A DNA stretch of 64,000 bases from GCA-2733415 sp965178655 (GTDB lineage: Bacteria > Bacteroidota > Bacteroidia > Flavobacteriales > Flavobacteriaceae), in the NCBI GenBank assembly GCA_965178655.1, contig OZ238266.1:124001-188000 (forward strand), written 5' to 3'. The notes beneath the pieces were generated by a model. It ran no database searches and was not told where the DNA came from. It saw nothing but the letters and a program-made list of their open reading frames with translations. Both the position numbers and the translations under genes were made by a program. Positions within the stretch are counted from its first letter, which is position 1. Each line of letters begins with the position of its first letter. Positions 25,460 to 35,318 of this stretch are shown piece by piece.

Positions 25460-27466
25460 ATGAATACAGCAACATTACAAAGAGCGCCAATGGTTTTTAA
25501 TACAGATGGCATTTCAAACGAAAAACTCTTATATTTATATAAAGCAATGATGACTCCTAGAATGATTGAGGAGAAAATGTTAATATTATTGCGACAAGGA
25601 AGGATATCTAAATGGTTTTCAGGAATTGGGCAAGAGGCCATTTCTGTAGGACTAACTGCAGCACTTAAAAATGACGAGTATATCTTACCAATGCACCGAA
25701 ATTTAGGAGTTTTCACCACTCGTGAAATACCATTATACAGGTTGTTTTCTCAATGGCAGGGTAAAGCCAATGGTTTTACAAAAGGTAGAGATAGAAGTTT
25801 TCATTTTGGTACGCAAGAGTTTAATATTATTGGAATGATTTCTCATCTAGGGCCACAATTTGGAATAGCTGATGGTATTGCATTAGGAAACATTTTAAAG
25901 GATAATAAACAAGTTTGTGCTGTGTTTACAGGCGATGGAGGTACATCTGAAGGAGATATTCATGAAGCATTAAATGTCGCTTCGGTTTGGAGCTTACCGG
26001 TACTTTTTTGTGTTGAAAATAATGGTTATGGATTGTCTACCCCTGTAAACGAGCAATTTAATTGTGAACATTTGGCTGATAGGGCTAAAGGGTATGGTAT
26101 GGAATCTCATATTATTGACGGAAATAATATTACAGCTGTATATAGTAAGGTAAAAGAATTAGCAGAAGACATTCGCAAAAACCCTCGACCGGTATTTTTA
26201 GAGTTTAAAACCTTTAGAATGCGTGGCCATGAGGAAGCAAGTGGTACTAAATATGTGCCTAAAGAATTAATGGATGCTTGGGCTAAAAAGGATCCTATTT
26301 CAAATTTTGAGGATTTTTTGTCTGCAAAAAACCTGCTAACAGACAATAGTATAGCTGCTATAAAAGAAGAAATAAAAGAAGAAATAAACACACATTTACA
26401 GCAAGCATTTAATGAGCCAAGTATAGATATTAGCTTAAGTAAAGAATTAAATGATGTCTATAAACAATTTAACTATCAGCATGTTGAAAAAACTACAGAA
26501 GCAAAAAACATTCGTCTTGTAGATGCTGTTTCAGAAGGATTAAAGCAATCTATGGAGCAACATGACGATTTGGTTATTATGGGACAAGATGTAGCAGAAT
26601 ATGGTGGTGTATTTAAAATTACTGACGGATTTGTAGATGCTTTTGGAAAACATCGTGTTCGTAATACACCAATATGTGAATCGGCTATTATATCTGCCGC
26701 TTATGGTTTATCTATTAATGGTATTAAGTCCGTAATGGAAATGCAATTTGCAGATTTTGTATCTTCAGGGTTTAATCCGATTGTAAATCTTTTAGCAAAA
26801 TCGCATTATCGTTGGGGACAACAAGCCGATATTGTTGTTAGAATGCCTTGCGGAGCAGGGGTTGGAGCAGGACCGTTCCACTCACAAACAAATGAAGCGT
26901 GGTTTACAACAGTACCTGGCTTAAAAGTTATTTATCCTGCCTTTCCTGCAGATGCAAAAGGTTTGTTAGCAACTGCTATTAACGACCCTAATCCTGTATT
27001 GTTTTTTGAGCATAAGGCCTTGTACAGAAGTGTGTATCAAGATGTGCCTACAAATTATTACACCTTGCCATTAGGAAAAGCCTCTGTTCTAAAAGAAGGA
27101 AATGATGTTAGTATCATCACTTTTGGAGCTGGCGTACATTGGGCACTTGAAGCGCTTGATAATAATCCTGAAATATCAGCTGACTTAATTGATTTGAGAA
27201 GTTTGTCGCCTTTAGATAAAGACACAATTATTGCTTCGGTAGTTAAAACCGGACGTGCTATTATTTTACAAGAGGATAATGCAGTAGGAGGGATTGCTTC
27301 TGATATATCAGCTTTATTAATGGAAAACTGCTTTGAGCACTTAGACGCCCCAGTACGTATGGTCTCTAGTATAGAAACACCAATTCCTTTTGAACCAAAT
27401 TTAGAAAAACAGTACCTTCCAAAAGCGAGATTTGAAACAGAATTAAACGATTTATTAGCTTATTAA
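25460..27466 (+). CDS. 2-oxoacid dehydrogenase E1, fused alpha and beta subunits
   Basis: 668 residues. The alpha-type half (about 20-335) has the thiamine-diphosphate motif FTGDGGTSEGDIHEALNVA to ENNGYGLST. The beta-type half (about 345-668) begins IRLVDAVSEGLKQSMEQHDDLVIMGQDVAEYGG and continues with GAGVGAGPFHSQ and DLRSLSPLDKDTI. Subunits of branched-chain or pyruvate dehydrogenase E1 are usually separate proteins; fusion is common in Bacteroidota. It decarboxylates a branched-chain 2-oxoacid, most likely, and passes the acyl group to E2. E2 and E3 genes are not in the window. The stop overlaps the convergent gene by 12 bp. Confidence 0.92.
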   Translation: MNTATLQRAPMVFNTDGISNEKLLYLYKAMMTPRMIEEKMLILLRQGRISKWFSGIGQEAISVGLTAALKNDEYILPMHRNLGVFTTREIPLYRLFSQWQGKANGFTKGRDRSFHFGTQEFNIIGMISHLGPQFGIADGIALGNILKDNKQVCAVFTGDGGTSEGDIHEALNVASVWSLPVLFCVENNGYGLSTPVNEQFNCEHLADRAKGYGMESHIIDGNNITAVYSKVKELAEDIRKNPRPVFLEFKTFRMRGHEEASGTKYVPKELMDAWAKKDPISNFEDFLSAKNLLTDNSIAAIKEEIKEEINTHLQQAFNEPSIDISLSKELNDVYKQFNYQHVEKTTEAKNIRLVDAVSEGLKQSMEQHDDLVIMGQDVAEYGGVFKITDGFVDAFGKHRVRNTPICESAIISAAYGLSINGIKSVMEMQFADFVSSGFNPIVNLLAKSHYRWGQQADIVVRMPCGAGVGAGPFHSQTNEAWFTTVPGLKVIYPAFPADAKGLLATAINDPNPVLFFEHKALYRSVYQDVPTNYYTLPLGKASVLKEGNDVSIITFGAGVHWALEALDNNPEISADLIDLRSLSPLDKDTIIASVVKTGRAIILQEDNAVGGIASDISALLMENCFEHLDAPVRMVSSIETPIPFEPNLEKQYLPKARFETELNDLLAY

Positions 27467-28156
27467 ATCCCATTTAAACTGCATGTTTAATGTAGTCCAA
27501 ATATTTGGTAATGGTGCAGAGATGTCTAGTACTTTCTTGGTAAACGGATGTGTAAAAGATATTTGTTTGGCATGCAGCAATAAGGTGTTACAGTTAAACT
27601 GTGTTTTAAACATGTTATTATGATGCCTGTCGCCGTATTTAGGGTCACCAATTAATGGGTGGCTAATTTTGTTTAAGTGAATCCGTAACTGGTGTAACCG
27701 GCCTGTTTTAGGTTGTAATTCTACCAAACTATACCTAGATTTATTATAAGGCGCAATGGCAATATTTAATGTGGCAGTATCTAAACGCTTATATATTGTA
27801 CAAGCATCTTTGTGTACTTTGGCATCGCGACCTTTTACAGGAGAATCAATACATCCCTTTTCAGGAATAAACCCACGAACAATGCCATAATATATTTTAT
27901 TGATCTTATTTGTGTTAAAAAGCGCTTGAAATGGCGCTACATATTCTCTTTTTTTTGCACAGAGTATTATGCCAGATGTTTTTCTGTCTAGGCGATGTAT
28001 AGGGAAATAGCTGTCGTTAAACTGATCAGAAATTAAGTCTATAAAAGTTTTTTCGCAAGCCATGTTTGCAGCCATACTAGAATGGTGTACCAGTACGTTA
28101 TTTGGTTTATGAATGGCTATAATGTAGTCATCTTCATAACATTTATGCAGTTTCAT
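27455..28156 (-). CDS. RluA-family pseudouridine synthase (TruC-like)
   Basis: 233 residues, catalytic domain only (no S4). The start LHKCYEDDYIIAIHKPNNVLVHHSS, the catalytic HRLDRKTSGIILCAK (Asp in RLDRK, near residue 56) and QPKTGRLHQLRIHLNKISHPLIGDPKYGD are characteristic. The length and lack of S4 resemble TruC (tRNA U65), but the RNA target is inferred. It overlaps the MFS transporter gene by 14 bp in the same direction (translational coupling) and the E1 gene tail to tail. Confidence 0.88.
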   Translation of the reverse strand: MKLHKCYEDDYIIAIHKPNNVLVHHSSMAANMACEKTFIDLISDQFNDSYFPIHRLDRKTSGIILCAKKREYVAPFQALFNTNKINKIYYGIVRGFIPEKGCIDSPVKGRDAKVHKDACTIYKRLDTATLNIAIAPYNKSRYSLVELQPKTGRLHQLRIHLNKISHPLIGDPKYGDRHHNNMFKTQFNCNTLLLHAKQISFTHPFTKKVLDISAPLPNIWTTLNMQFKWDLIS

Positions 28157-29342
28157 GTTGCGTTCTTTTTAGGTAAAAAACTATCGCCAATGCCAGTATA
28201 CCACTAATTCCAAAGCCAATAAATAATGGAAGGGCAGTAGTGTGTATAAAACTACCTATATAAGTCGCTATAGGAACTGCCATTATAGTAGATGTAAATC
28301 CGTTAATAGCAGCGCCAATACCAGCAATATGTCCAATAGGTTCCATGGCAAGTGCTCTTAAATTTCCAAACAAAAACCCTAAAGCAGCAAATTGTGCTGC
28401 AAAAAAGCATAGTAAGATATGTATTGGCGGGTTGTCTTGTCCGTAAAAAAGTATAGCATATCCTAAAGGTAGTATTGCAAAAGCAATTAATGCGCTGGTA
28501 ACTAAATTTAACATTCCGTATTTTAGGACTAATGTGCCGTTTAAAAATGTTGCAAAACCGACAGATATAGCAAGACCTGCAAAAATATAGGGAAACTCTT
28601 CTTTTAATCCGTATTGCTCTTGAAAAATATGTTGTGAAGCACTTAAATAAACCATGAACGACCCTGTAATTAACCCTGAAACTATTGTAAATACAACAGA
28701 TTGCTTATGTTTTATAAATATTTTAGTGCCAGATATAAATAGCGATACAGACATCTTTTTTCGGTTAGATTTGTCTAGGGTTTCCGGTTGCTTTTTATAA
28801 AACCAAAAGATAACAACGATACCAAAAAATAATTGACTACTAAAAATAGCTTTCCATCCGTACATATCAAGGACAACCTTTCCAATAGCAGGCGCAACAA
28901 CAGGTACTAGTATAAATATAACCACAATAAACGACATTATTTTAGCCATATAATCACCACTAAAAGTATCGCGAACCATTGCAATACTAATCGTTCTAGG
29001 GGCTGCTAATCCAATACCTTGCAAAACACGTCCAACAACCATCATTTCAATACTTGTTGCGTTTATACATATAAAGCTGGCTATTACAAAAACAAAAAAA
29101 CCTATGTATATACTAGATTTACGACCAATACTATCAGATAAAGGTCCAAAAATGAGTTGTCCGAATCCCAATCCTAAAAATATCATGGTAATTAGTAGCT
29201 GATTGTCGGTTGTATTGGTAATACCTATAGCTTTTCCAATATGCTCTAAAGCCGGTAATAGTGCATCTATAGAGAGTGCTACTAAAGACATTAGAGATGC
29301 CATTAGTACTATAAACGGTAAATGTGTATTTTTTTTAGCCAT
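28143..29342 (-). CDS. Bcr/CflA-type MFS multidrug effflux transporter
   Basis: 399 residues with about 12 membrane helices. The Bcr/CflA hallmarks are visible: LSIDALLPALEHIG in helix 1, the motif-A loop LGFGQLIFGPLSDSIGRKSSIYIG, and RVLQGIGLAAPRTISIAMVRD in helix 4. It probably expels drugs or small metabolites using the proton gradient. First gene of a two-gene unit with the pseudouridine synthase; the functions are unrelated, so the pairing is probably only transcriptional. Confidence 0.9.
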   Translation of the reverse strand: MAKKNTHLPFIVLMASLMSLVALSIDALLPALEHIGKAIGITNTTDNQLLITMIFLGLGFGQLIFGPLSDSIGRKSSIYIGFFVFVIASFICINATSIEMMVVGRVLQGIGLAAPRTISIAMVRDTFSGDYMAKIMSFIVVIFILVPVVAPAIGKVVLDMYGWKAIFSSQLFFGIVVIFWFYKKQPETLDKSNRKKMSVSLFISGTKIFIKHKQSVVFTIVSGLITGSFMVYLSASQHIFQEQYGLKEEFPYIFAGLAISVGFATFLNGTLVLKYGMLNLVTSALIAFAILPLGYAILFYGQDNPPIHILLCFFAAQFAALGFLFGNLRALAMEPIGHIAGIGAAINGFTSTIMAVPIATYIGSFIHTTALPLFIGFGISGILALAIVFYLKRTQHETA

Positions 29343-29764
29343 GGCGGCAAAAGTAAACTAAAACTTAGTAATAAAGAATAGGAGATATTATTAAATAGTC
29401 TATTTTACATAATATAAGTTATAGCGCAAATTGTGTTATGAATAAAATAGTGAATACAATAGTATTTTACATGATTACATATATCATGTCGTTGGACTTA
29501 TATCGATAGTAATTATGTCGTTAGACTTATATCGATAGTAATTATGTAATAGCTATTTTACGACATGAAGATTATTAAATATACTAAAGCTATAACACGT
29601 GTTCGAAGTTAATTCTCCATTGTTAGAATATCGGTTATCTTAAAGCCAATAAAGGCTTGGACTATAATTCTATACAGATAGAGAGAGTCTGTTGTTATTA
29701 ATATTTGGTTATTGGAATTATTTTAATTACATTTAACAAACTAACCAACAATAACTTATGAGGA
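29343..29764. other. 422-bp gene-free region with a 29-bp tandem duplication
   Basis: The longest non-coding stretch in the window. It contains a tandem repeat (29486-29543), an inverted CGACAT copy of the repeat's ATGTCG at 29561-29566, and a small hairpin AAGCC-AATAAA-GGCTT near 29644-29659. No TAnnTTTG promoter or tRNA cloverleaf was convincing. It must hold the promoters for the divergent MFS gene and the small gene at 29765, and could hide an RNA. Confidence 0.5.
29486..29543 (+). repeat. Two tandem copies of a 29-bp sequence
   Basis: Copies at 29486-29514 and 29515-29543 differ at one base (G/A at the ninth position). Each starts ATGTCGTTRGACTTATATCG and contains the palindrome ATCGAT. 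Head-to-tail arrangement without spacer. Regulatory or neutral origin cannot be decided. Confidence 0.85.
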
Positions 29765-29950
29765 ATGATCACAAAAAGGAAACATCCTAAAAACACAGAG
29801 AAACTAGAAAAAAGGTATAAAAAATTAACTGAAAAAGCGTACAACTTTCGATTTACAAACACTGCAGTAAGCGATACTTCTGCTTATAAAGCTATGTTGT
29901 TGCTAGAGCGTATAAATAGAATTAAATACGGCTATCAGATTTTAATTTAA
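29765..29950 (+). CDS. Small Lacal_2735-like protein
   Basis: 61 residues, highly charged and helical: MITKRKHPKNTEKLEKRYKK then LTEKAYNFRFTNTAVSDTSAYKAMLLLERI. The pattern LxxxYxKLxEEAYxxxxTNxxxSD resembles the small Lacal_2735 family found in marine Flavobacteriia, of unknown function; I make this match from memory. The ATG at 29765 is used; a nearby ATG at 29758 is in another frame and opens only 10 codons. It is convergent with pyrF, whose stop overlaps its last bases. Confidence 0.6.
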   Translation: MITKRKHPKNTEKLEKRYKKLTEKAYNFRFTNTAVSDTSAYKAMLLLERINRIKYGYQILI

Positions 29951-30771
29951 GCTTTTGTAGCGTCTAAAATCACACACATCTGAGATTGTAATTCTTCTGC
30001 TTTTTTAGCAGCAGCTTCCGCAAAATCAGTGCCATTACTTGCATAAATAATCCCTCTAGAAGAGTTTATTAGCAAGCCTATATTCTTTGCTAAACCATAC
30101 TTACAAACATCTTGTAAGTTTCCTCCTTGCGCACCTACGCCAGGAACTAATAAAAAGCTATTAGGTACAATTGCTCTAATATCTTTAAAATATTCAGCTT
30201 TTGTAGCCCCTACAACATACATCAAATTCTCACTATTTTTCCATTGCTTAGATGTTTCTAATACTTGTTTGTATAGCTCTTGGTTATTTACAGCAAGGGT
30301 TTGAAAATCAAACGCACCTTCATTAGATGTTAAGGCCAACATAATGGTATGTTTGTCTTTAAATGCTAAAAAAGGTTCTATAGAATCTTTTCCCATATAT
30401 GGTGCAACAGTTACAGAATCAAAAGCTAAGTCCTTAAAGAAAGCTTTTGCATACATAGTAGATGTGTTTCCTATGTCGCCACGTTTGGCATCGGCAATGG
30501 TGTAAATTTCCGGATAATTGTCATTTAAATACGTAATTGTTTTAGATAGCGACTCCCACCCTTTTAATCCGTATGCCTCATAAAAAGCGGTATTGGGTTT
30601 GTATGACACACATAAATGATGTGTAGCGTCAATGATTGCCTTATTAAATTCAAAAATAGGATCATTGGTTGCTAATAAATGTGCAGGTATCTTGTTTAAA
30701 TCGACATCTAAGCCAATACATAAAAATGATTTTTTTAGATAAATCTGCTCGGTTAATTGCGCTGTAGTCAT
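29947..30771 (-). CDS. pyrF: Orotidine 5'-phosphate decarboxylase (type 2)
   Basis: Last step of de novo UMP synthesis. 274 residues, the longer type 2 form. Seen: FLCIGLDVDLNKIPAHL near the N-terminus, SYKPNTAFYEAYG, the catalytic DAKRGDIGNTS (Lys as proton donor) at about 93-103, and VPGVGAQGG phosphate-binding loop. It starts 10 bp after prfA on the same strand, so the two form an operon, an arrangement I recall from other Flavobacteriaceae. Confidence 0.95.
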   Translation of the reverse strand: MTTAQLTEQIYLKKSFLCIGLDVDLNKIPAHLLATNDPIFEFNKAIIDATHHLCVSYKPNTAFYEAYGLKGWESLSKTITYLNDNYPEIYTIADAKRGDIGNTSTMYAKAFFKDLAFDSVTVAPYMGKDSIEPFLAFKDKHTIMLALTSNEGAFDFQTLAVNNQELYKQVLETSKQWKNSENLMYVVGATKAEYFKDIRAIVPNSFLLVPGVGAQGGNLQDVCKYGLAKNIGLLINSSRGIIYASNGTDFAEAAAKKAEELQSQMCVILDATKA

Positions 30772-30781
30772 ACTTTACTTT

Positions 30782-31858
30782 TTATATTTGGTCAGCGTTT
30801 GCTTTTAGTTTTTCGGTATTGGCAACAATTTTTAACTCATCAATAATTTTTTGGATATCTCCGTTTACTATATTTGGTAAGTCGTATAATGTTAACCCAA
30901 TTCTATGATCTGTAACACGTCCTTGTGGGTAGTTGTATGTTCTAATCTTAGCACTTCTGTCTCCAGAAGACACTAAACTTTTTCGTGTAGCAGAATCTGC
31001 AGCTTGTTTTTTTGCCAGTTCTAATTCATATAAACGTGAACGCAATACTTTTAAGGCTTTCTCTAAGTTTTTATGAGATGATTTTTGATCCTGACAGCTA
31101 ACAATCATACCCGTTGGTGCGTGGTGTAATTTAATTGCAGAATAGGTTGTGTTTACTGATTGCCCTCCAGGTCCGGTAGATGTGGTACGTTCAATACGTA
31201 CTTCTTGCATGTTTAACTCTACTTCAAATTCTTCTGCTTCTGGTAAAACAATTACTGTTGCTGCCGAAGTATGTACTCTACCTTGTGTTTCGGTTTGTGG
31301 CACACGTTGTACACGGTGTACTCCAGACTCATATTTCATAGTACCATAAACATCTTCTCCAGAGACTTCAAAAATAATTTCTTTAAATCCTCCTGAGGTA
31401 CCCTCACTAACATCTACTGCAGATACTTTCCAACCTTTGCCTTCGCAAAATTTAGTGTACATACGGTATAAGTCGCCAGCAAAAATACTAGCCTCATCTC
31501 CTCCTGTTCCTGCACGTAGTTCCACAACTACATTTTTAGCATCTTCAGGTTCTTTAGGTATCATTAAAACATTTATGTCTTCTTCTAAATCTGGTAGTAA
31601 CTCTTTAGCTTCTTCTAATTGCATCTTGGCCATTTCAACCATTTCATCATCAGAGCCATCTTTTATAATCTCATTAGACTCATTTATATTATTGGTGAGT
31701 GCTATATATTGATCACGCTTTTCCATCATGATTCGCAAATCTTTATACTCTCTGTTTAGAGCTATATATCGTTTTTGATCCATAATAATATCAGGCTGAA
31801 TAATTAAATCAGACACCTCATCAAAACGTTGTTTTACTATTTGCAATCTTTCTAACAT
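30782..31858 (-). CDS. prfA: Peptide chain release factor 1
   Basis: 358 residues, recognising UAA and UAG. The catalytic GGQ is in TTSTGPGGQSVNTTYSAIKLHH (about residues 225-245); the stop-codon PxT motif of RF1 reads as PQT in RVQRVPQTETQGRVHTSA. The N-terminal helical domain and the GSDDEMVEMA region are normal. Start at ATG 31858, first gene of the prfA-pyrF unit. Confidence 0.97.
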   Translation of the reverse strand: MLERLQIVKQRFDEVSDLIIQPDIIMDQKRYIALNREYKDLRIMMEKRDQYIALTNNINESNEIIKDGSDDEMVEMAKMQLEEAKELLPDLEEDINVLMIPKEPEDAKNVVVELRAGTGGDEASIFAGDLYRMYTKFCEGKGWKVSAVDVSEGTSGGFKEIIFEVSGEDVYGTMKYESGVHRVQRVPQTETQGRVHTSAATVIVLPEAEEFEVELNMQEVRIERTTSTGPGGQSVNTTYSAIKLHHAPTGMIVSCQDQKSSHKNLEKALKVLRSRLYELELAKKQAADSATRKSLVSSGDRSAKIRTYNYPQGRVTDHRIGLTLYDLPNIVNGDIQKIIDELKIVANTEKLKANADQI

Positions 31859-31984
31859 GCTACTTTTTCATTAATTTAGCGACAAATTTAAGCATTTGAT
31901 TTTAGTTATTAATAATTCATACCCGTTAATTTTTTAATACGTTTTAACATAATATCATGTAACAATTATGTTAAAAGATACTCT

Positions 31985-31992
31985 TATATTTG
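31985..31992 (+). promoter_or_regulatory. Putative -7 box of the DUF5916 gene
   Basis: TATATTTG, exact TAnnTTTG match, 25 bp upstream of the ATG at 32018. No clear -33 TTG. Confidence 0.45.
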
Positions 31993-32017
31993 TTGACCCC
32001 AAAATACAAGTAATTTT

Positions 32018-34444
32018 ATGAATCGGTTTTTATTCACTCTACTCCTTTTGCTTACCCATAATATGGGGCATGCACAGTCTAACAAATCATATACCATAAC
32101 AAAAACAGACACCCCTCCTACTATTGATGGTGTTCTAGATGATTTGGTCTGGAAAAATGACAATTATATTAATAATTTTACTCAGTTTAGACCTACAATG
32201 GGGGTTTTAGAAACCAATGATAATAAAACTGTTGTGCAATTGACTTATGATGATGAGGCTATTTATGTGGCAGCATACTTATATGATGATCCTTCAAAAA
32301 TACTGCGACAAGTAACGAGTAGGGATAATTTTGGACAATCAGATTTTTTTGCAATAGCATTAAACCCTAATAACGACGGGCAGAACGATGTTCAGTTTTT
32401 TGTATTTAGCTCAGGAACACAAGCAGATGCAGTAGTGAGCCCTACAAATGGAGAGGATTTTAGTTGGAATGCCGTATGGAAAAGTAGTGTAAAAATGGTA
32501 AAAGATGGTTGGATTGCGGAATTAAAAATCCCATATTCAGCATTGCGATTTTCAAATAACGGACCACAAACTTGGGGTATGAATTTTCATAGACATTTTA
32601 GGCGTACACAATCGCAATATTCATGGAGTGCTATTGATAGAACACAAGGAAACATTGGTTTATATCATGGTGAGTTAAAAGGACTAAAAGACATTAAACC
32701 TCCTACCCGATTAAGTTTTTATCCGTTTATTTCAACTTCTGAAACACGTTTTAAAGGCTCGTCAGACAGTAATTTAAGTGCTGGATTGGATGTTAAATAC
32801 GGACTTTCAGAAAATTTTACATTAGATGCTACGCTGATACCAGATTTTAGCCTAGCAGCATTTGATGATGTTGTACTAAATTTAAGTCCGTTTGAACAAA
32901 CCTACTCTGAACAGCGTCAGTTTTTTACTGAAGGCGTAGATTTATTTAATAAAGGACGATTATTCTATTCAAGACGAATAGGAAATACGCCTATAAATTA
33001 TAGTGAAGCCTATAATGATTTATCTGAAAATGAAACTGTTATCGATAATCCTGAGTCAGTTACAATGCTAAATGCTATAAAAGTATCTGGACGAACTAAA
33101 AACGGATTAGGAATCGGGGTTTTTAACGCCATTACAGAAAAAACAAAAGCCACCATTAAAAACACCTCTACCGGGGAAACACGTACTGTTGTTACAGAAC
33201 CGTTTTCAAATTATAATGTATTAGTTATAGACCAACAGTTTAATAAAAACTCGTCTATTAGTTTTGTAAATACAAATGTAACTAGGAATGGTCATTTTAG
33301 AGATGCTAATGTTACTGCAGCATTGTTCGATTTAACCAACAAATCTAACACTTATGGTATTAGAGGACATGCAAAAACCAGTGCTATTAATACTGATGAC
33401 GATTTAGAATTAGGGTTTAGCTCAGGCATATCATTTAGTAAAATAAGCGGCGCATATCAGTTTAGAATATCGCATAGACTTGCCGATGATAATTACGATA
33501 TTAATGATTTTGGTATTTCTAGACGAAATAATTACAATAACTTCTCTTTAGACGCCACTTATCAAATTTTTGAACCTACAAAAACACTAAATAACTTTAG
33601 GTTAAGAGCGTGGGCTAATTACAGACAGCTTTATAACCCTAACACATATACAGGAAACAATTTTGGGGTTAATGTTTATGCTAAAACAAAAACACTACAT
33701 GATTTTGGTGGAAACATTAATTTTAATTTAGGAACACAATATGACTATTTTGAAACACGCACCGAAGGACGATATGTGACCTATAAAGATAATGTAGAAG
33801 CGAATATATGGATATCAACAAACTATAATAAAAAGCTAGCTGCAAATGCTAATATAGGAAGTGAAACAAATTTTGATAACAATAGAGATACATTTGTATA
33901 TTGGTTTGGAATAACCCCACGATATAGACCTAACACTAAAATGTTGTTTGAATACTCATTTGAATTCGATAAGAATATGAATGATTTTGGTTATGTTACT
34001 ACGCTAGACAATTCAGATATTATTTTTGGAGAGCGCACTCAGAAAACTATAGAAAATAGTATTGCTGCTAACTATAATATAAGCACCAAGCAAAGTCTAT
34101 CGCTTACCTTTAGAAATTATTGGACCACCGTAAACTATGAAAACACATTACATACTTTGGCAGACAATGGTAGCCTGCATACAAATAATGGCTACACTTT
34201 AGAAGACATTAATGACCCTAACTTAAACTTTAATATATGGAATATTGACTTTAGATATACTTGGGAGTTTGCGCCAGGAAGTTTGCTTACTGCTGTGTAT
34301 AGAAATGAATTATACAACAATAGTTCTGAAGCAGAAATGAGTTATGTAAATAGCTTAAACACGCTTTTTAAGCAATCATTATCACAAACAGTATCACTTA
34401 AATTAGTTTATTACTTAGATTATAACAGCCTTATAAAAGGTTAG
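32018..34444 (+). CDS. DUF5916 outer-membrane protein with N-terminal CBM9-like domain
   Basis: 808 residues. Signal peptide 1-20 (ends MGHAQ). Residues 25-215 resemble a carbohydrate-binding CBM9-like domain (PPTIDGVLDDLVWKN, DEAIYVAAYLYDDPSKI, GWIAELKIPYSALRF). The rest alternates aromatic and polar residues as in a large beta-barrel (DUF5916), ending LKLVYYLDYNSLIKG. Such proteins are abundant in Flavobacteriia; function is not established, with glycan uptake or binding the usual guess. Its stop overlaps that of the convergent hydroxylase gene by 4 bp. Confidence 0.87.
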   Translation: MNRFLFTLLLLLTHNMGHAQSNKSYTITKTDTPPTIDGVLDDLVWKNDNYINNFTQFRPTMGVLETNDNKTVVQLTYDDEAIYVAAYLYDDPSKILRQVTSRDNFGQSDFFAIALNPNNDGQNDVQFFVFSSGTQADAVVSPTNGEDFSWNAVWKSSVKMVKDGWIAELKIPYSALRFSNNGPQTWGMNFHRHFRRTQSQYSWSAIDRTQGNIGLYHGELKGLKDIKPPTRLSFYPFISTSETRFKGSSDSNLSAGLDVKYGLSENFTLDATLIPDFSLAAFDDVVLNLSPFEQTYSEQRQFFTEGVDLFNKGRLFYSRRIGNTPINYSEAYNDLSENETVIDNPESVTMLNAIKVSGRTKNGLGIGVFNAITEKTKATIKNTSTGETRTVVTEPFSNYNVLVIDQQFNKNSSISFVNTNVTRNGHFRDANVTAALFDLTNKSNTYGIRGHAKTSAINTDDDLELGFSSGISFSKISGAYQFRISHRLADDNYDINDFGISRRNNYNNFSLDATYQIFEPTKTLNNFRLRAWANYRQLYNPNTYTGNNFGVNVYAKTKTLHDFGGNINFNLGTQYDYFETRTEGRYVTYKDNVEANIWISTNYNKKLAANANIGSETNFDNNRDTFVYWFGITPRYRPNTKMLFEYSFEFDKNMNDFGYVTTLDNSDIIFGERTQKTIENSIAANYNISTKQSLSLTFRNYWTTVNYENTLHTLADNGSLHTNNGYTLEDINDPNLNFNIWNIDFRYTWEFAPGSLLTAVYRNELYNNSSEAEMSYVNSLNTLFKQSLSQTVSLKLVYYLDYNSLIKG

Positions 34445-35310
34445 GTTTGTTGCTTTATAAACGGAAACAAAACCTGTTTTAAATATGAATGCTTTGGAGA
34501 TTTGCTTTTTGCAAATAAGCCAACTCTGTTATATTTTAATTTTTTCTTCGGAAGAATTCTAGTACCCAATAGAACATCCCAAAAAACTAGAGTTCCTCCA
34601 CTGTAATTAGCATTTGCTTCTTGCATATTTTTAGAATGGTGCCACCTATGAATTTCACTCATATTAAAGATCCAATTCATAAAACCTAGCTTAAAATCAA
34701 TATTTGTATGGTTTAAGAACCCTATATAATTATTGCTAATACCAATGATAAATATAACATCTGTATTAAACCCTAAAATTAATAAAGGTAGACTTCCAAA
34801 AAAAACATTCAAAGCAGCATTTATAGGGTGAAACCTAGTAGCATTTAACCAGTACAAGCGCTCTGAGCTATGATGTATGGAGTGTATGTTCCAAAAAAAA
34901 CCATTATATTCATGAGATAAACGGTGATACCAATATGGAAAAAATCCAGCAATGATAATTCCTATGATAACTTGGAGGATATAGGGTAACTCTGAAATCC
35001 ATTCTGAAAAAGAATAAAAAATTGTTAAAAATGGACTTAATGCCGCAGCTAAACTAATAATTACAACACTTACAGCGCTCCCTAAAATTGCATTTACAAA
35101 AAAATGAATAACATCTATTTTAAAGTCCCCGTGAGATGTTAACCATTCTTTATTGTATGGAATATATTTTTCCAAAAAATAGGCTAATAACATACCAAAT
35201 ACCATCATTGCATAAGCAAACTCCTGGTTGTTTCCACTAAAATGGATGGCTATTACAGAGCCAAAAAATATAATTGGGAAAACAATTCGTTTTGTAATTT
35301 CTTTTATCAT
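34441..35310 (-). CDS. Fatty acid hydroxylase / sterol desaturase family membrane protein (first)
   Basis: 289 residues, about four to five membrane helices. The di-iron histidine clusters are intact: HRLSHE (HxxxH) and HSIHHSSE (HxxHH) at about 128-148 and EIHRWHHSKN at about 215-224. The superfamily hydroxylates or desaturates acyl chains, sterols, ether lipids or carotenoids with O2. NATRFHPINAALN between clusters is typical of the alkylglycerol mono-oxygenase-like bacterial branch, a weak hint. Third gene of a three-gene cassette divergent from a MerR regulator. Confidence 0.88.
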   Translation of the reverse strand: MIKEITKRIVFPIIFFGSVIAIHFSGNNQEFAYAMMVFGMLLAYFLEKYIPYNKEWLTSHGDFKIDVIHFFVNAILGSAVSVVIISLAAALSPFLTIFYSFSEWISELPYILQVIIGIIIAGFFPYWYHRLSHEYNGFFWNIHSIHHSSERLYWLNATRFHPINAALNVFFGSLPLLILGFNTDVIFIIGISNNYIGFLNHTNIDFKLGFMNWIFNMSEIHRWHHSKNMQEANANYSGGTLVFWDVLLGTRILPKKKLKYNRVGLFAKSKSPKHSYLKQVLFPFIKQQT

Positions 35311-35318
35311 GTTAAATT

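Noticed and set aside
29600..29640. GTGTTCGAAGTT looks like part of a tRNA T-arm
   Set aside because: The flanking bases do not pair as a T-stem and no D-arm, anticodon arm or acceptor stem could be drawn.
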